Shown here: positions 1 through 9,207 of the stretch, one piece after another | How positions within the stretch are numbered: the stretch's first letter is position 1 | Layout: each line of letters starts with the position of its first letter | Assembly: GCA_963807085.1 (NCBI GenBank) | Contig: CAWEBB010000020.1 | Span: 62,001-126,000 of the forward strand | DNA from: JACKII01 sp963807085 | GTDB taxonomy: Bacteria; Pseudomonadota; Alphaproteobacteria; Bin95 | Direction: 5' to 3' | DNA length: 64,000 nucleotides | Program-made: the position numbers and the translations under genes | Notes under the pieces: generated by a model | Databases searched by the model: none | Seen by the model: the letters and a program-made list of their open reading frames with translations, nothing else | What the model was told of the DNA's origin: nothing

Positions 1-213
1 GATCCGGTGGCCATGTACCTGAACGACGTTTTCACCGTGCCGGCCAGTATGGCGGGCCTCCCCGCGATTTCGGTGCCGGGCGGGCTTTCGGACGAAGGGC
101 TGCCGCTGGGGCTGCACCTGATCGGCAAGCCGTTCGACGAGGTCACCTTGTTGCAGGCCGCGCAGGCGTTGGAGGAGGCGGCGGGGTTTGATGGAAGGCC
201 GGGCGGATTTTAA
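1..213 (+). CDS. gatA: Asp/Glu-tRNA amidotransferase subunit A, C-terminal end
   Basis: This is the last 70 residues of the amidase subunit of the GatCAB complex, which converts Glu-tRNA(Gln) or Asp-tRNA(Asn) to the amidated form. The reading frame is open from base 1 and its start lies outside the window. The residues after DPVAMYLNDVFTVPAS, then GLPAISVPGG and LPLGLHLIGKPFDE, are the well-conserved amidase C-terminus. The catalytic Ser-Ser-Lys lies upstream and is not seen. It precedes gatB, as is usual in alphaproteobacteria, but a GIY-YIG gene separates the two here. Confidence 0.93.
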   Translation, partial: DPVAMYLNDVFTVPASMAGLPAISVPGGLSDEGLPLGLHLIGKPFDEVTLLQAAQALEEAAGFDGRPGGF

Positions 214-228
214 CACCAGCCGCCATTG

Positions 229-262
229 TGGGCCCGCGAAGCGGGCGAAGCAATCCAGGAGC
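229..262. repeat. interspersed repeat remnant upstream of GIY-YIG gene
   Basis: The stretch contains GCGGGCGAAGCAATCCAG. It matches half of a dispersed palindromic repeat found in many alphaproteobacteria, which reads roughly TCATTGCGAGC, then GCGAAGCAATCCAG. A related copy follows the gene at 593-660 and others lie near 16.9 and 49.7 kb. Identification rests on remembered consensus, not a search. Confidence 0.4.
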
Positions 263-267
263 GCCGA

Positions 268-561
268 GTGAAACAGCCGGCTTTCTACATCATGGCGAGC
301 CAGCGGAACGGCACGCTCTATACCGGGGGTGACGGCGGATTTGGTTCGCCGTGTTTGGCAGCATCGGCAAGACGTCGTAGATGGCTTCACGAACGATATG
401 GCTGTAAGTTGTTGGTATGGTATGAAGTGCACGATGAAATGACAATGGCCATTACGCGCGAAAAGCGGATCAAAGACGGGTCGAGGAAAAGCAAGCTCGC
501 ACTGCTTGAGGTCAATAATTCGCAGTGGCGCAACCTGTTCGAGGGTTTTGCTAGCGGATAA
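268..561 (+). CDS. GIY-YIG domain endonuclease-like protein with two compensating frameshifts
   Basis: This is a small (about 97 residue) protein of the stand-alone GIY-YIG family (UPF0213/YhbQ-like). The GTG at 268 is preferred because family members begin near KQPAFYIMAS. The N-terminus (NGTLYTG) and C-terminus (YGCKLLVWYEVH, then REKRIK) are conserved. The central part is nonsense in this frame, while the next frame from about 330 to 385 gives the expected VTADLVRRVWQHRQDVV. So one base was gained or lost near 328 and restored near 387. Such genes often travel with intergenic repeats, and this copy sits between two. Whether it is active is unknown. Confidence 0.7.
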   Translation: MKQPAFYIMASQRNGTLYTGGDGGFGSPCLAASARRRRWLHERYGCKLLVWYEVHDEMTMAITREKRIKDGSRKSKLALLEVNNSQWRNLFEGFASG

Positions 562-592
562 ATGGGTCTGGATTGGTTCGTCGCCTTCGGCT

Positions 593-660
593 CCTCGCTA
601 TGACGGCGCTTGATCGTTCCAACCGTCATTGCGACCCCGACTTGATTGGGGGGAAGCAAC
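593..660. repeat. interspersed palindromic repeat
   Basis: Inverted arms TCGCTATGACGG and CCGTCATTGCGA (11 of 12 pair) are followed by CCCCGACTTGATTGGGGG. The last part resembles CCCCGACCTGATGGGGG near 49.73 kb. It lies between the GIY-YIG gene and gatB. It is a dispersed non-coding repeat, and its function is not evident from the sequence. Confidence 0.5.
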
Positions 661-714
661 CAGGGGGGTGATCGCTCGGCAGCGGTAGATGGTTAAGACT
701 TGGGAAACATCAAT

Positions 715-2191
715 ATGGCAGAGCTTCTAGAAGAACCAAAGCGCCTGAAGGGCGAGAGCGGCGAGTGGGAGATGGTGATCGGGCTCGAGGTGCACGCGCA
801 GGTCATCTCCAACGCCAAGCTGTTTTCCGGCGCGGCGACCTCGTTCGGCGAGGAGCCGAACAGCCATGTCAGCCTGGTTGACGCGGCCTTTCCGGGCATG
901 CTGCCGGTGCTGAACGAGCGTTGCATCGAGCAGGCGGTGAAGACCGGGCTCGGCATCAACGGGCAGGTGAACCACTATTCGCGCTTTGACCGGAAGAACT
1001 ATTTTTACGCCGACCTGCCCCAGGGCTATCAGATCAGCCAGTACGAGCACCCGATCGTTACGGGCGGCTATATGGATATTGAGCCCGACGGCGAGGTGCC
1101 CAAGCGGATCGGCATCACCCGCCTGCATGTGGAGCAGGATGCGGGCAAGTCCATGCACGACCAGCACCCGACCCAGTCCTATATCGACCTGAACCGCTCC
1201 GGCACGGCGCTGATGGAAATTGTCTCCGAACCGGACATGCGCTCGGCCGAGCAGGCGACGGCTTACCTGAACAAGCTGCGCCAGATCCTGCGCTATCTCG
1301 GCACCTGCGACGGCAATATGGAGCAGGGCTCCATGCGCTGCGACATCAATGTGTCGGTGCGGCAAGCCCGGCGAGCCGTTCGGCACCCGCTGCGAGGTGA
1401 AGAACGTCAACTCCATCCGCTTCATGCGCCAGGCCATCGAGTACGAGGCCAAGCGCCAGATCCGTCTGATCGAGCAGGGCGGCGCGGTCGAGCAGGAAAC
1501 CCGGCTCTACGATCCGGGCCGCGGCGAAACCCGCTCCATGCGCTCCAAGGAGGACGCGCACGATTATCGCTATTTCCCGGACCCCGACCTGCTGCCGCTG
1601 CGGCTGAACGATGCGCTTCATCGAGCGGGTGCGGGCGGACATGCCGGAACTGCCGGACGCAAAACGCGCCCGCTTCGTCGCGCGACTATGGCATCTCCGA
1701 CTATGACGCCTGGGTGCTGACGGCCGACCAGGCGACGGCCGGCGTTCTTCGAACGCTGGTGCAGGGCCGGGACGCGAAACTGGCCACCAACTGGATCACC
1801 GGCGACTATTTCGCCTATCTGAACCGGGAAGGCTTTGACGTCACCAACGCGCCCATCGGCGCGGAAAAGCTGGGCGGGCTGATCGACCTGATCGCCGACA
1901 ACACCATTTCCGGCCGCATCGCCAAGGACGTGTTCGAGGCGATGATCGAAACCGGCAAGGACGCCAGCGGCCATCGTCGAGGAAAAAGGTCTGCGCCAGA
2001 TTACCGACACCGGCGCGATCGAGGCGATCATCGACGAGGTGCTGGCCAAGAACCAGGACAAGGTCGAGCAATACCGGGCCGGCAAGGACAAGCTGTTCGG
2101 CTTTTTCGTCGGCCAGGTGATGAAGGCCACCCAGGGCAAGGCCAACCCGGCCGCAGTCAACGAATTGCTGCGGCCGAAACTGGACGGATAG
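715..2191 (+). CDS. gatB: Asp/Glu-tRNA amidotransferase subunit B, broken by about five frame changes
   Basis: GatB binds the misacylated tRNA and phosphorylates it for amidation, working with GatA and GatC. The ATG at 715 begins MAELLEEPK, and EWEMVIGLEVHAQ is the family N-terminus. YFYADLPQGYQISQYE and LNRSGTALMEIVSEPD are strongly conserved. Frame 1 is left near 1363 (VSVR then KPGEPFGTRCEVKNVNS in frame 2), and again near 1616 and 1680. A compensating pair lies at about 1735-1755, and a last change at about 1971. The last frame gives NPAAVNELLRPKLDG and stops at 2191. The whole family length of about 490 residues can be recovered. The gene is normally essential in organisms lacking GlnRS or AsnRS, so sequencing error is likelier than inactivation. 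Confidence 0.9.
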
Positions 2192-2197
2192 CCATGC

Positions 2198-2452
2198 TCA
2201 GGCCGCCTGCATCTGCCGCATTTGCCGGTCGGCCAGGCTGAGCGGCAGGGCGGCGGGCGCCGGCAGGCCCAGAATGGCGGTGAGCTGGTCGCGCGTCTTC
2301 TTGAGTTGGCGCAGTTCGCGCGCGTCCTCGCGGTCGTAAATTTCCACATGGCCGAGACGGATTTCGACCAGGTCCAGCAGCGTTTCCAGGCTTTCGCGGC
2401 TCAGGCTTTCGGTGGGGGTGATCCGGTGGTGCCGTGCCATGATGTTCTCCAT
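2198..2452 (-). CDS. small conserved-looking hypothetical protein
   Basis: This 84-residue soluble protein is encoded convergent to gatB, 6 bases from its stop. I do not recognise a family. It is charged, starts MENIMARHHRITP (a second ATG lies five codons in, at 2440), and its middle (about 20-65) is predicted helical and rich in Leu, Glu and Arg. No signal peptide, membrane segment or metal motif is visible. GGAGAAC-like purines precede the start. Codon use matches its neighbours, so it is probably a real gene. Confidence 0.55.
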   Translation of the reverse strand: MENIMARHHRITPTESLSRESLETLLDLVEIRLGHVEIYDREDARELRQLKKTRDQLTAILGLPAPAALPLSLADRQMRQMQAA

Positions 2453-2527
2453 TTCGTTTGATTAAAGACGAAATTAGAGGAAGTTCGCTAAAAGTTCCCT
2501 AACCGTACGCAACGGGAACAAAAAATT

Positions 2528-2786
2528 TCAATCCATCTTCTTTTTCAGGATCCGCCAGCCGACCAACAGGATTGCGGCGCCGATAACCGCCATGATGATA
2601 CCGCCGATGCTGAACTTCTCCATCGGACCAAAGCCGAGCTGGGTGGAGAGCCAGCCGCCGACAATACCGCCGACGATGCCGATCAGGATGGTGACGATCA
2701 AGCCGCCCGGATCCCTGCCGCGGCACTACCCATTTGGCCAACAGACCGACGATTAAACCGGCGATGATGGTGCCGATAAACCCCAT
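2528..2786 (-). CDS. GlsB/YeaQ/YmgE family small membrane protein, one frameshift
   Basis: This is a transglycosylase-associated-type protein of about 85 residues with three membrane helices, linked to general stress in the family. MGFIGTIIAGLIVGLLAKWV is the typical first helix. Reading one base over from about 2720 restores GGLIVTILIGIVGGIVGGWL and then GGIIMAVIGAAILLVGWRIL, ending KKKMD and TGA at 2528. Without the shift the frame gives an arginine-rich nonsense tail. Its molecular role is not established for the family. Confidence 0.85.
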
Positions 2787-2830
2787 GATAGGTACTCCCT
2801 GTTGAATGGCGGTTTCTTAACGGTAATTTG

Positions 2831-3482
2831 CTATCCAACCAAGACAATATGCAGATAGCGGGGGCCGTGTGCGCCGCGGATATTCACGGCTTCGATATCC
2901 GCCGTGCCGCTGGTGCCCGTGACAAGGGAAAGAACCCGTGGCAGGGCGGGCGCGCCAGGCGCGAACACGCTTTCCAGGTAGCGGCCAATCTGCTCCCGCC
3001 GCACCACGGCAATATGATGCAGGGCGAGAAAATTGTGCAGCATCGGCGTATCGGGGCCAGAACGGAAGATCAGGCTGCCGGTTTCGGCGACGCCGCCCTC
3101 CGCGAGGGTCACGGCAACAGGTTCATTCGGGCCGATGTCCGTGCTGGTCCGCACGCTGCCCCAGTCGAGAGCCGCCAGCGCCGGCGCGACGGCGACCTCG
3201 CTCGCGAGGCCCGAGCGCTCCAGATAGGCGGTGACGGCGTGCGGGCACGTCGTCCAGCGAAGCCACCTCGTCCACGGTCGCAGTCAGGCGCTCAGAGGAA
3301 GCCATGGCCTTGAAGCGGGCGACGGTGTCTTGTTCGGCGATGGTTGGCTGCGTCGTGCTCTCATCCGGCAGCAGGGCGTCGCGCTCGGCCCGGATGGCGG
3401 CCCGGACGGCGTCGGCAGAGAGCGGGGCGCCGCCTCTCGCCTCGGCAATGCGGGCGAGGATGCGGCTGCGGGCGTTGCTCAT
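2831..3482 (-). CDS. lutC: lactate utilization protein C (LUD domain), one frameshift
   Basis: LutC is the third subunit of the LutABC complex, which oxidises L-lactate to pyruvate using iron-sulfur clusters. MSNARSRILARIAEARGG is the standard start, and GPNEPVAVTLAEGGVAETGS and LSLVTGTSGTADIE are LUD-domain signatures. The frame changes near 3240, after DDVPA, where the other frame gives AYLERSGLASEVAVAPALA. The full length is about 217 residues, normal for the family. Its ATG overlaps the lutB stop as ATGA, so translation is probably coupled. It is last in the operon lutA-lutB-lutC. Confidence 0.92.
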
Positions 3483-4907
3483 TGCCGGCCCCGTTTCCGT
3501 TGTTTCCTGTATTGCTCCATGAAAGTCTTGCCGGTCGGTGTGGGGAAGTCGCGCTCGCCCGTCCAGCCGCCGGCAAGAGGCAGGCGGTTGATCATGGGCT
3601 TGCCGCTGGCGAGCGTGCGCAACGCCCAGGTGCCCCACTTGGTCAGCGTCTGATAGAGCCCAGGGCCAGCCTGCCACTTTGGCCCAGATGGTGACCGCCA
3701 GCCGGGCGGGCCTCGGCATCAGCTTCCGCCGCCAGGTATCGTCCCGCAGCGAGCGGATCAGGTCCGGCAGGGGAATGTTGACCGGACAGACTTCCTGACA
3801 CCGGCCGTTCAGGGTGCAGGCATGTGGCAGATCCCGGGCGGTTTCCAGGGACTGCAGGACAGGGGTCAGAACGGTGCCCATCGGCCCCGGATAGGGCGAG
3901 CCATAAGGATGGCCGCCGATGACACTGTAGACCGGGCAATGGTTGATGCAGGCGCCGCAGCGGATACAGCGCAGCATCGGGCGCATCTCGCCAGCCAGCA
4001 TGCTCGTACGGCCGTTGTCGACCAGGACGATGTGCATTTCCTCCGGCCCGTGGCTTTCGTCGGCGCGGCGGGGGCCGGTGAAGAAGCTGGTGTACTGGGT
4101 GAACTCGATGCCGAGCGCGGCACGGGCCAGGAGGCGCAACAGCACCAGCGCGTGCTCTGGCGTCGGCACGACTTTCTCGATGCCGGCGGTGACGATGTGC
4201 ATGCGCGGCAATTCGGTGGTGAGCTCGGCGTTGCCCTCGTTCGTGACGGTGCAGACCGAACCGGTGGAGGCGATCAGGAAGTTCGCGCCGCTAATGCCCA
4301 CATCCGCGCCGACATATTTGGATCGCAGTTCCTGGCGCGCGCTTTCCACCAGCACGCCCACGTCCCCGCTGATCTTTGGTGCTTTGTGATGTTCGGCGAA
4401 GAGGTCGGCCACTTCCTCACGCGTCTTGTGCATGGCGGGGATGACGATGTGGCTAGGCGGCTCGTCGGCAAGCTGAATGATGTGCTCGGCCAGGTCGGTC
4501 TCTACGCGCTCGATGCCGGCATCGGCCAGCGCTTTGGGCAGGCCGATTTCCTCGCCCAACATGGACTTGACCCGCGTTACTGACTTGGCTTCGGCCTTGC
4601 GGCAGAGGTCGATGACGGTCCGGCAGGCTTCCTCCGGCGTTTCGGCCCAATGGACGACCGCGCCGGCGGCGGTAGCGTTCTGCTCGAACTCCGTCAGATA
4701 GTGATCGAGATGGGCGAGCGTGTGGTCCTTGATACGTGCGCCGGCCTCGCGCGCCGCTGCATATTCCGGATATTTGGCCAGCACCTCCAGGCGGCGGCGT
4801 TGCAACAGTCCGATGGTACGGTCAAGCCCGACCTTCAGGTTCGGGCGGGCAAGCGCGTCGCGGACTTCGCTTTTGAAATTGCCGGCGGAGCGGTTGGCGG
4901 TGCTCAT
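3479..4907 (-). CDS. lutB: lactate utilization iron-sulfur protein LutB, one frameshift
   Basis: LutB is the large iron-sulfur subunit of the lactate oxidation complex. An N-terminal LUD domain (about residues 70-300, with ISGANFLIASTGSVCTVTNE) is followed by two 4Fe-4S motifs, CIRCGACINHCPVY and CTLNGRCQEVCPVN, and a DUF3390 C-terminus. The frame slips near 3662; the other frame reads LYQTLTKWGTWALRTLASG and ends in KQRKRGRQ, with its TGA overlapping lutC. The ATG at 4907 overlaps the lutA stop in the same ATGA arrangement. Length of about 475 residues is as expected. Confidence 0.93.
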
Positions 4908-5714
4908 CGCTTCTTCTCTGGCCTGCCGGGGCCGCCGTTTGAGCCGCCTCCTGAGCCGCCGAGCCCTGGCCCATCGCCCATCCCGGCCAACAACTCCGCC
5001 GGATGAAACACGCGGATATCGCCGCGGCCTTCGCGGCTGAGCCTGCCCGCCATGTTCATTAGGCAGCCGAGATCGGCCGCCAGCAGCGTATCGGCTTTCG
5101 TTGCCTGAATTTGCCGAGTTTTGTCGGTGACGATCGCGGTGGAAATGCCCGGATATTTGAGCCGCGAAGGTGCCGCCGAAGCCGCAGCAGGCGTTATCGC
5201 CCTCCAGCGGCACCATGGTCAGGCCGTGGACGTGCTCCAACAGGGCGAGCGGCTGCGTGTAGACGCCGAGTTCGCGCAAGCCGGAGCAGGTGTGCTGGTA
5301 GGTGGCCGTGCCCCTATACTCGACGCCCCTGGGCCTCCAGCCGCGCACGTCATGCAGGAAGCTGAGCAACTCCCAGGAACGCGCTGCAAGGTCTTGCGCT
5401 TCCGCCAGCCATTCGGGCTCGTCCGCGAACAGTTCCGGGTAGTGCGTCTTGACCGTCCCCAGGCAGGAGCCGGAGGGCGCCACCACATAGTCGAAGCCGC
5501 GGAAAGCCTTGATCACGGCCTTGGCGAGCGGCTTGGATTCCTCACGCGCGCCGGAGTTCAAGCCGGGCTGGCCGCAACAGGTCTGGGTCTCTGGCACGCT
5601 GACCCGACAGCCGGCATTTTCCAGCAGTTTCAGCGTGGCAAAGCCGATCTCCGGCCGGATCGTATCGACCAGGCACGTGACCAGCAGGCCCACATAGGGT
5701 TGGTCCTCGTTCAT
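4904..5714 (-). CDS. lutA: lactate utilization Fe-S oxidoreductase LutA, one frameshift
   Basis: LutA is a CCG-domain (heterodisulfide reductase-like) iron-sulfur protein and the first gene of lutABC. Two CCG repeats are visible: PETQTCCGQPGLNSG near residue 45 and EGDNACCGFGGTFA near 175. Residues after FAA change frame near 5157; one base over gives KYPGISTAIVTDKTRQIQ and then LGCLMNMAGRLSREGRGDI. A Gly-rich tail ends in RPEKKR, whose TGA overlaps the lutB ATG. The full product is about 270 residues, slightly longer than typical LutA because of the tail. No lactate permease or GntR regulator is adjacent. Confidence 0.92.
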
Positions 5715-5736
5715 GGGGAGCTTTTACCCTCTGTGC

Positions 5737-6939
5737 CTAGCCCTGGCGAGAGGGGGAAGCGGCGCGGGCGAGGCTGCGGGCGCTGAATGCGGCGATCGGG
5801 CCGAGCGCCAGGAAGTGCGCCAGCATCACGCCATTGCCGCCTTGGGTAAGGGCGAGCGGCCAGGCCAACGCCGCGAACACCGCCAGCAGCAGCCAGGAAT
5901 CGCGGGCGCGGTGAGCCTCCAGTTGCCGGGCGGTCAACTCCATCCACTGCCCTGCGACAAAGCAGCGGGTGGCAAGAACGAAGCCGGCGATCAACAGGGT
6001 CGGCGCGGCGTTCGCGTAGTCCGGGCCGTAGAGCAGGCGTACGATAAGCTCGCCGAACAGCGTAAACGCCAACAGCCCGCTGGCGGCGATCGCGGCAAGG
6101 CAAAGGCGGAGGTGCGTGCGTTGCCGCCGCCACTCGGGCGAGTCGGCAGGCAGAGCGGCCAGGCGCGGCTGGAACCATTGGGAGAGCGTCTGTGCCGCCA
6201 TGCTGGCCAACTGCAACAGGCGGAGCGCGGCGTTGTACAGACCGGCCGCGGCCTCGCCCAGCAATGCCCGGACCAGCAGCGTGTCCAGGTGGGCATAGAA
6301 CACCCCGGCGGATTGGGAGGCGATGAAGGGCAGTATGTTCTGGCAGTGAGGGTCGGCGGCGCCAGCCTGCGGCAGCGTTTTGTGGGCGCGGATGAATAGG
6401 ACCGCCAACTGAAAGCCACGCGCCATCGCCCAAAGCAGTCCAACTTGCCACGGACCTAGTCCCGGTATTGTGGCGGCAAGCGCGATAACGCCGTTTGCGA
6501 TGAGGATCGGCGGAAACGCATTCTTTTCCTGGCGAACGGCGCGGAAGGCGGAAATCCGCAACTCCACGAAGGCGGCGAGGACCAATGCGATGTAAAGCGT
6601 GACCGGGATCGACTGGCGCGCCGGGTCAAACGCATAGGTGGCTAGGCCCGCTGCTAGCGGCAGCACCAACGCAGCCAGCAAGACCCGATCGCAGGTGCGC
6701 ATGGCGGCGCGCAGGGTTTGAGGCGCGCGGCCGCCCTGGTCGAGAATAAAGGCAGACAATCCCGCCGCCGGCAGGAAGGCGATCAGGCTGGCGAGCGCGA
6801 AATGACTGGCGAACTCGCCGAAGGCGTCCGGCTCCCACCGGGCGGCCAAAATCAGCATGGCCAGCCCGGGGCCAAGCACACGGGCCGCCTGGCTCGCGAC
6901 GAGGAGGACGGCATCGCGGGGGACGGGCGGCATTTTCAA
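5737..6939 (-). CDS. polysaccharide-type flippase / MOP-superfamily membrane protein
   Basis: This 400-residue integral membrane protein resembles the Wzx/polysaccharide-biosynthesis branch of the MOP exporter superfamily. About 12 hydrophobic segments are visible, starting with VLLVASQAARVLGPGLAMLI. The middle motif VFYAHLDTLLVRALLGEAAA followed by GLYNAALRLLQLASM is typical of flippases that move lipid-linked sugars. It stands between lutA and dgcA with no glycosyltransferase beside it, so its substrate cannot be inferred. It is 22 bases upstream of lutA on the same strand reading away. Confidence 0.8.
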   Translation of the reverse strand: MKMPPVPRDAVLLVASQAARVLGPGLAMLILAARWEPDAFGEFASHFALASLIAFLPAAGLSAFILDQGGRAPQTLRAAMRTCDRVLLAALVLPLAAGLATYAFDPARQSIPVTLYIALVLAAFVELRISAFRAVRQEKNAFPPILIANGVIALAATIPGLGPWQVGLLWAMARGFQLAVLFIRAHKTLPQAGAADPHCQNILPFIASQSAGVFYAHLDTLLVRALLGEAAAGLYNAALRLLQLASMAAQTLSQWFQPRLAALPADSPEWRRQRTHLRLCLAAIAASGLLAFTLFGELIVRLLYGPDYANAAPTLLIAGFVLATRCFVAGQWMELTARQLEAHRARDSWLLLAVFAALAWPLALTQGGNGVMLAHFLALGPIAAFSARSLARAASPSRQG

Positions 6940-7023
6940 TTAGCGGCTTCCCGGGCTGGCCGCACGCATTCTCGGCCTCATTCCCGCCAGTATTCGGGTA
7001 GGCAAGCCCGACCGTTACTCGCC

Positions 7024-8007
7024 TTAGCCCCATAGTTCCTTTGTCGGCGGCTCGACTTCGCTGCCTCGGTAAACCATGCCATGCTCCCGGTCCTCCGCCA
7101 GCAGCAGCGGGCCGTCGATGTCGATTACCTCCGACATGGCGGCCACAAGGGTCGCGGGCGCCATCGCGAGCGAGGTGCCGCGCATGCAGCCGGTCATGAT
7201 GCGCAGGCCGCGCCGCTTCGCTTCCGCCGCTACCGCCAACGCTTCGGTCAATCCGCCGGTTTTATCGAGCTTGATGTTAACATATTCATAACGGCCCTCC
7301 ACCACGGCGAAGCTGGAGCGGTCGTGGAAGGACTCGTCTGCGCAGAGCGGTACCGGATGGGCGAAGTTCGCCAGGCAGGCATCATCGCCCGCCGCAACCG
7401 GCTGCTCGATCAGATCGACGCCGTATTTGGCAAGGTCGTGGCACAGCTTCTCGACGCCGTCCGACGAAGCGCCTTCGTTGGCATCGACGATCAGTTTCGC
7501 ATTCCGCGCCGCTGCACGCACCGCGCCGACGCGGTATTCGTCGTCGCCGTCGCCCATCAGCTTGAGCTTCAGGACCGGCCGCCAGGCTTGCTCGCGCGCG
7601 GCCGCGCCCATCTCGGCAGGCGCGCCGCTGGAAAGGGTGTAGGCGGTGGTCAGCACCGGCGGCGCGGGCACGCCGGCCAGTTCCCAGACGCGCTTGCCGG
7701 CCTGTTTCGCCTCCAGGTCCCAGAAGGCGCAATCGACGGCGTTGCGCGCGGCGCCCGCTGACAGCAACCTTTGCAATTCGGGTCGGCCCGCGCCCGAGGC
7801 CACGGCCTCCGCGATGCTTTCGATCTGGGCGAGCACGCTTTCCATGCTTTCACCATAGCGGGGATAGGGGAAGCTCTCTCCCCGTCCGGTGATCCCATCC
7901 ACCTCGATCACCGCCTCTATTACCGGCGAGGTGGTGTAGGTGCCGCGGGAGATCGTGAAGGGATTTGCCAGCGGGAAAACGCGTTCCCGCGCGGAAAGCC
8001 GCCTCAC
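7024..8007 (-). CDS. dgcA: enolase-superfamily N-acetyl-D-glutamate racemase / dipeptide epimerase
   Basis: This 327-residue enolase-superfamily enzyme has the mandelate-racemase/muconate-lactonizing fold. The paired lysine LKLKLMG, metal ligands in LIVDANE, LIEQPV and LCADES, and a late IKLDKTGG fit the Ala-Glu dipeptide epimerase group. A GTG at 8007 is chosen as start because it overlaps the upstream dgcN stop (GTGA) and gives the family N-terminus VRRLSARERVFPLANPF. Pairing with a DUF1611 gene is the arrangement of DgcN-DgcA, where DgcA racemises N-acetyl-D-Glu made by DgcN. Assignment as dgcA rather than cell-wall peptide epimerase rests on that pairing. Confidence 0.82.
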   Translation of the reverse strand: MRRLSARERVFPLANPFTISRGTYTTSPVIEAVIEVDGITGRGESFPYPRYGESMESVLAQIESIAEAVASGAGRPELQRLLSAGAARNAVDCAFWDLEAKQAGKRVWELAGVPAPPVLTTAYTLSSGAPAEMGAAAREQAWRPVLKLKLMGDGDDEYRVGAVRAAARNAKLIVDANEGASSDGVEKLCHDLAKYGVDLIEQPVAAGDDACLANFAHPVPLCADESFHDRSSFAVVEGRYEYVNIKLDKTGGLTEALAVAAEAKRRGLRIMTGCMRGTSLAMAPATLVAAMSEVIDIDGPLLLAEDREHGMVYRGSEVEPPTKELWG

Positions 8008-9002
8008 AGCCGGGCCAGCCGGTCGACAACCGGACCGGCGCCGGTCTTCAGCGGGTCGATACAGGGCAGGCCGAACCGGTCCTCGTGCTCCTTCAGATAA
8101 CGTTCCGCCAATTCCGGCTCCAGCAGGTGCGTATCGATGCAGATGCCGACAAAGCGCGCGTTCGGATTGGTAAGCGACGCGATGGCCGTGTAGGGGCGGA
8201 AACAGCTCTCCAGCGAAGGAATTGGCGCATGTTTCAGGCCGCGCATATGGGTGCGGGTTGGCTCGTGGCACAGCACCATGGCGTCCGGTTGCGCGCCATG
8301 CACCAGGCCGACGGTGACCCCGGAAAAGGCCGCGTGGAACAGCGAGCCCTGGCCCTCGATGATGTCCCAGTGGTAAGGGTCCGCCTCGGGCGAAAGCCAT
8401 TCAACCGCGCCGGAGATGAAATCGGCGATGACCGCATCGATGGCGACGCCGCGCTCCGCAATCATGATGCCGGTCTGGCCAGTGGCGCAGAAGCTGACAT
8501 CCATGCCGCGCGCCTCCATTTCCTTGGTGATGGCGAGCGCCGAGTATTTCTTGCCGACCGAGCAATCGGTGCCGACCGTCAGGCAGCGCTTGCCGCTGCG
8601 TTTGGCGCCGGTGCCGGTCTTGAATTTCTGGTCCGTGTAACGCACGTCGTACAACGCCGCGTCGTGTTTGGCCGCCGCCTCCGCCACCGCGGGAATCGAG
8701 CCGAGGCGGGTGTGCAGGCCGCTTGCGACGTCCATGCCGCGCTCCATGGCCTCGACCAGAACCGATGTCCAGTGCTCCGGCATGGTGCCGCCGGAGTTGG
8801 CGACGGCGACGATCAGGGTTTTCGCACCCTTGGCGGCGGCCTCCGCCACGGTGACGTCCGGCAGGCCGACATCGGCGTTGCAGCCCGGCAGGCGCAACTG
8901 ACCGACGCACCAGTCGGGCCGCCAATAGGCGATACCGTCCGCGGTCTTGGCCGCCAGTTGGTCGGGCACATCCCCCAGAAACAATAGGTAAGGCCGTTGC
9001 AT
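8004..9002 (-). CDS. dgcN: DUF1611 protein, D-glutamate N-acetyltransferase DgcN
   Basis: This 332-residue protein has a DUF1611 Rossmann-like N-terminal region and a P-loop-like C-terminal half (LTVGTDCSVGKKYSALAITK, about residues 155-175). DgcN members use acetyl-CoA to acetylate D-glutamate, and the next gene product racemises the product. The ATG at 9002 fits MQRPYLLFLGDVPDQLAAKT; longer frames upstream run into the promoter region. TGA overlaps the dgcA GTG. The gene is divergent from the helicase at 9208. D-Glu from peptidoglycan turnover would be the substrate in this scheme, which is an inference from family knowledge. Confidence 0.83.
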   Translation of the reverse strand: MQRPYLLFLGDVPDQLAAKTADGIAYWRPDWCVGQLRLPGCNADVGLPDVTVAEAAAKGAKTLIVAVANSGGTMPEHWTSVLVEAMERGMDVASGLHTRLGSIPAVAEAAAKHDAALYDVRYTDQKFKTGTGAKRSGKRCLTVGTDCSVGKKYSALAITKEMEARGMDVSFCATGQTGIMIAERGVAIDAVIADFISGAVEWLSPEADPYHWDIIEGQGSLFHAAFSGVTVGLVHGAQPDAMVLCHEPTRTHMRGLKHAPIPSLESCFRPYTAIASLTNPNARFVGICIDTHLLEPELAERYLKEHEDRFGLPCIDPLKTGAGPVVDRLARL

Positions 9003-9207
9003 CGTCTCTCTTTCGCTTGGACTTGCCGGGCGCTTCTTGCGCCCAAGCCGCCATGAAACACGCAGTTTCCGGCGCACGCAATGGCCGACCGCCTCGCGTC
9101 ATGTCTTGCAGGCAGGGCAAATCGCACGGCACTGTGCCCCTGGAGCCGCACTACCCGACCGACAAGATCGCCCGAGCGACAAGAGAAAAAGGAATGGTGA
9201 GAGCCGC

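Noticed and set aside
1346..1720. Separate gene inside gatB in frame 2
   Set aside because: Its sequence is the missing middle of GatB, so it is a frame change, not an extra gene.
5711..6451. Long open frames antisense to or overlapping the flippase, and many others across the window
   Set aside because: High GC removes stop codons from shadow frames. They are Arg/Pro/Gly-rich without family motifs and overlap clear genes fully.
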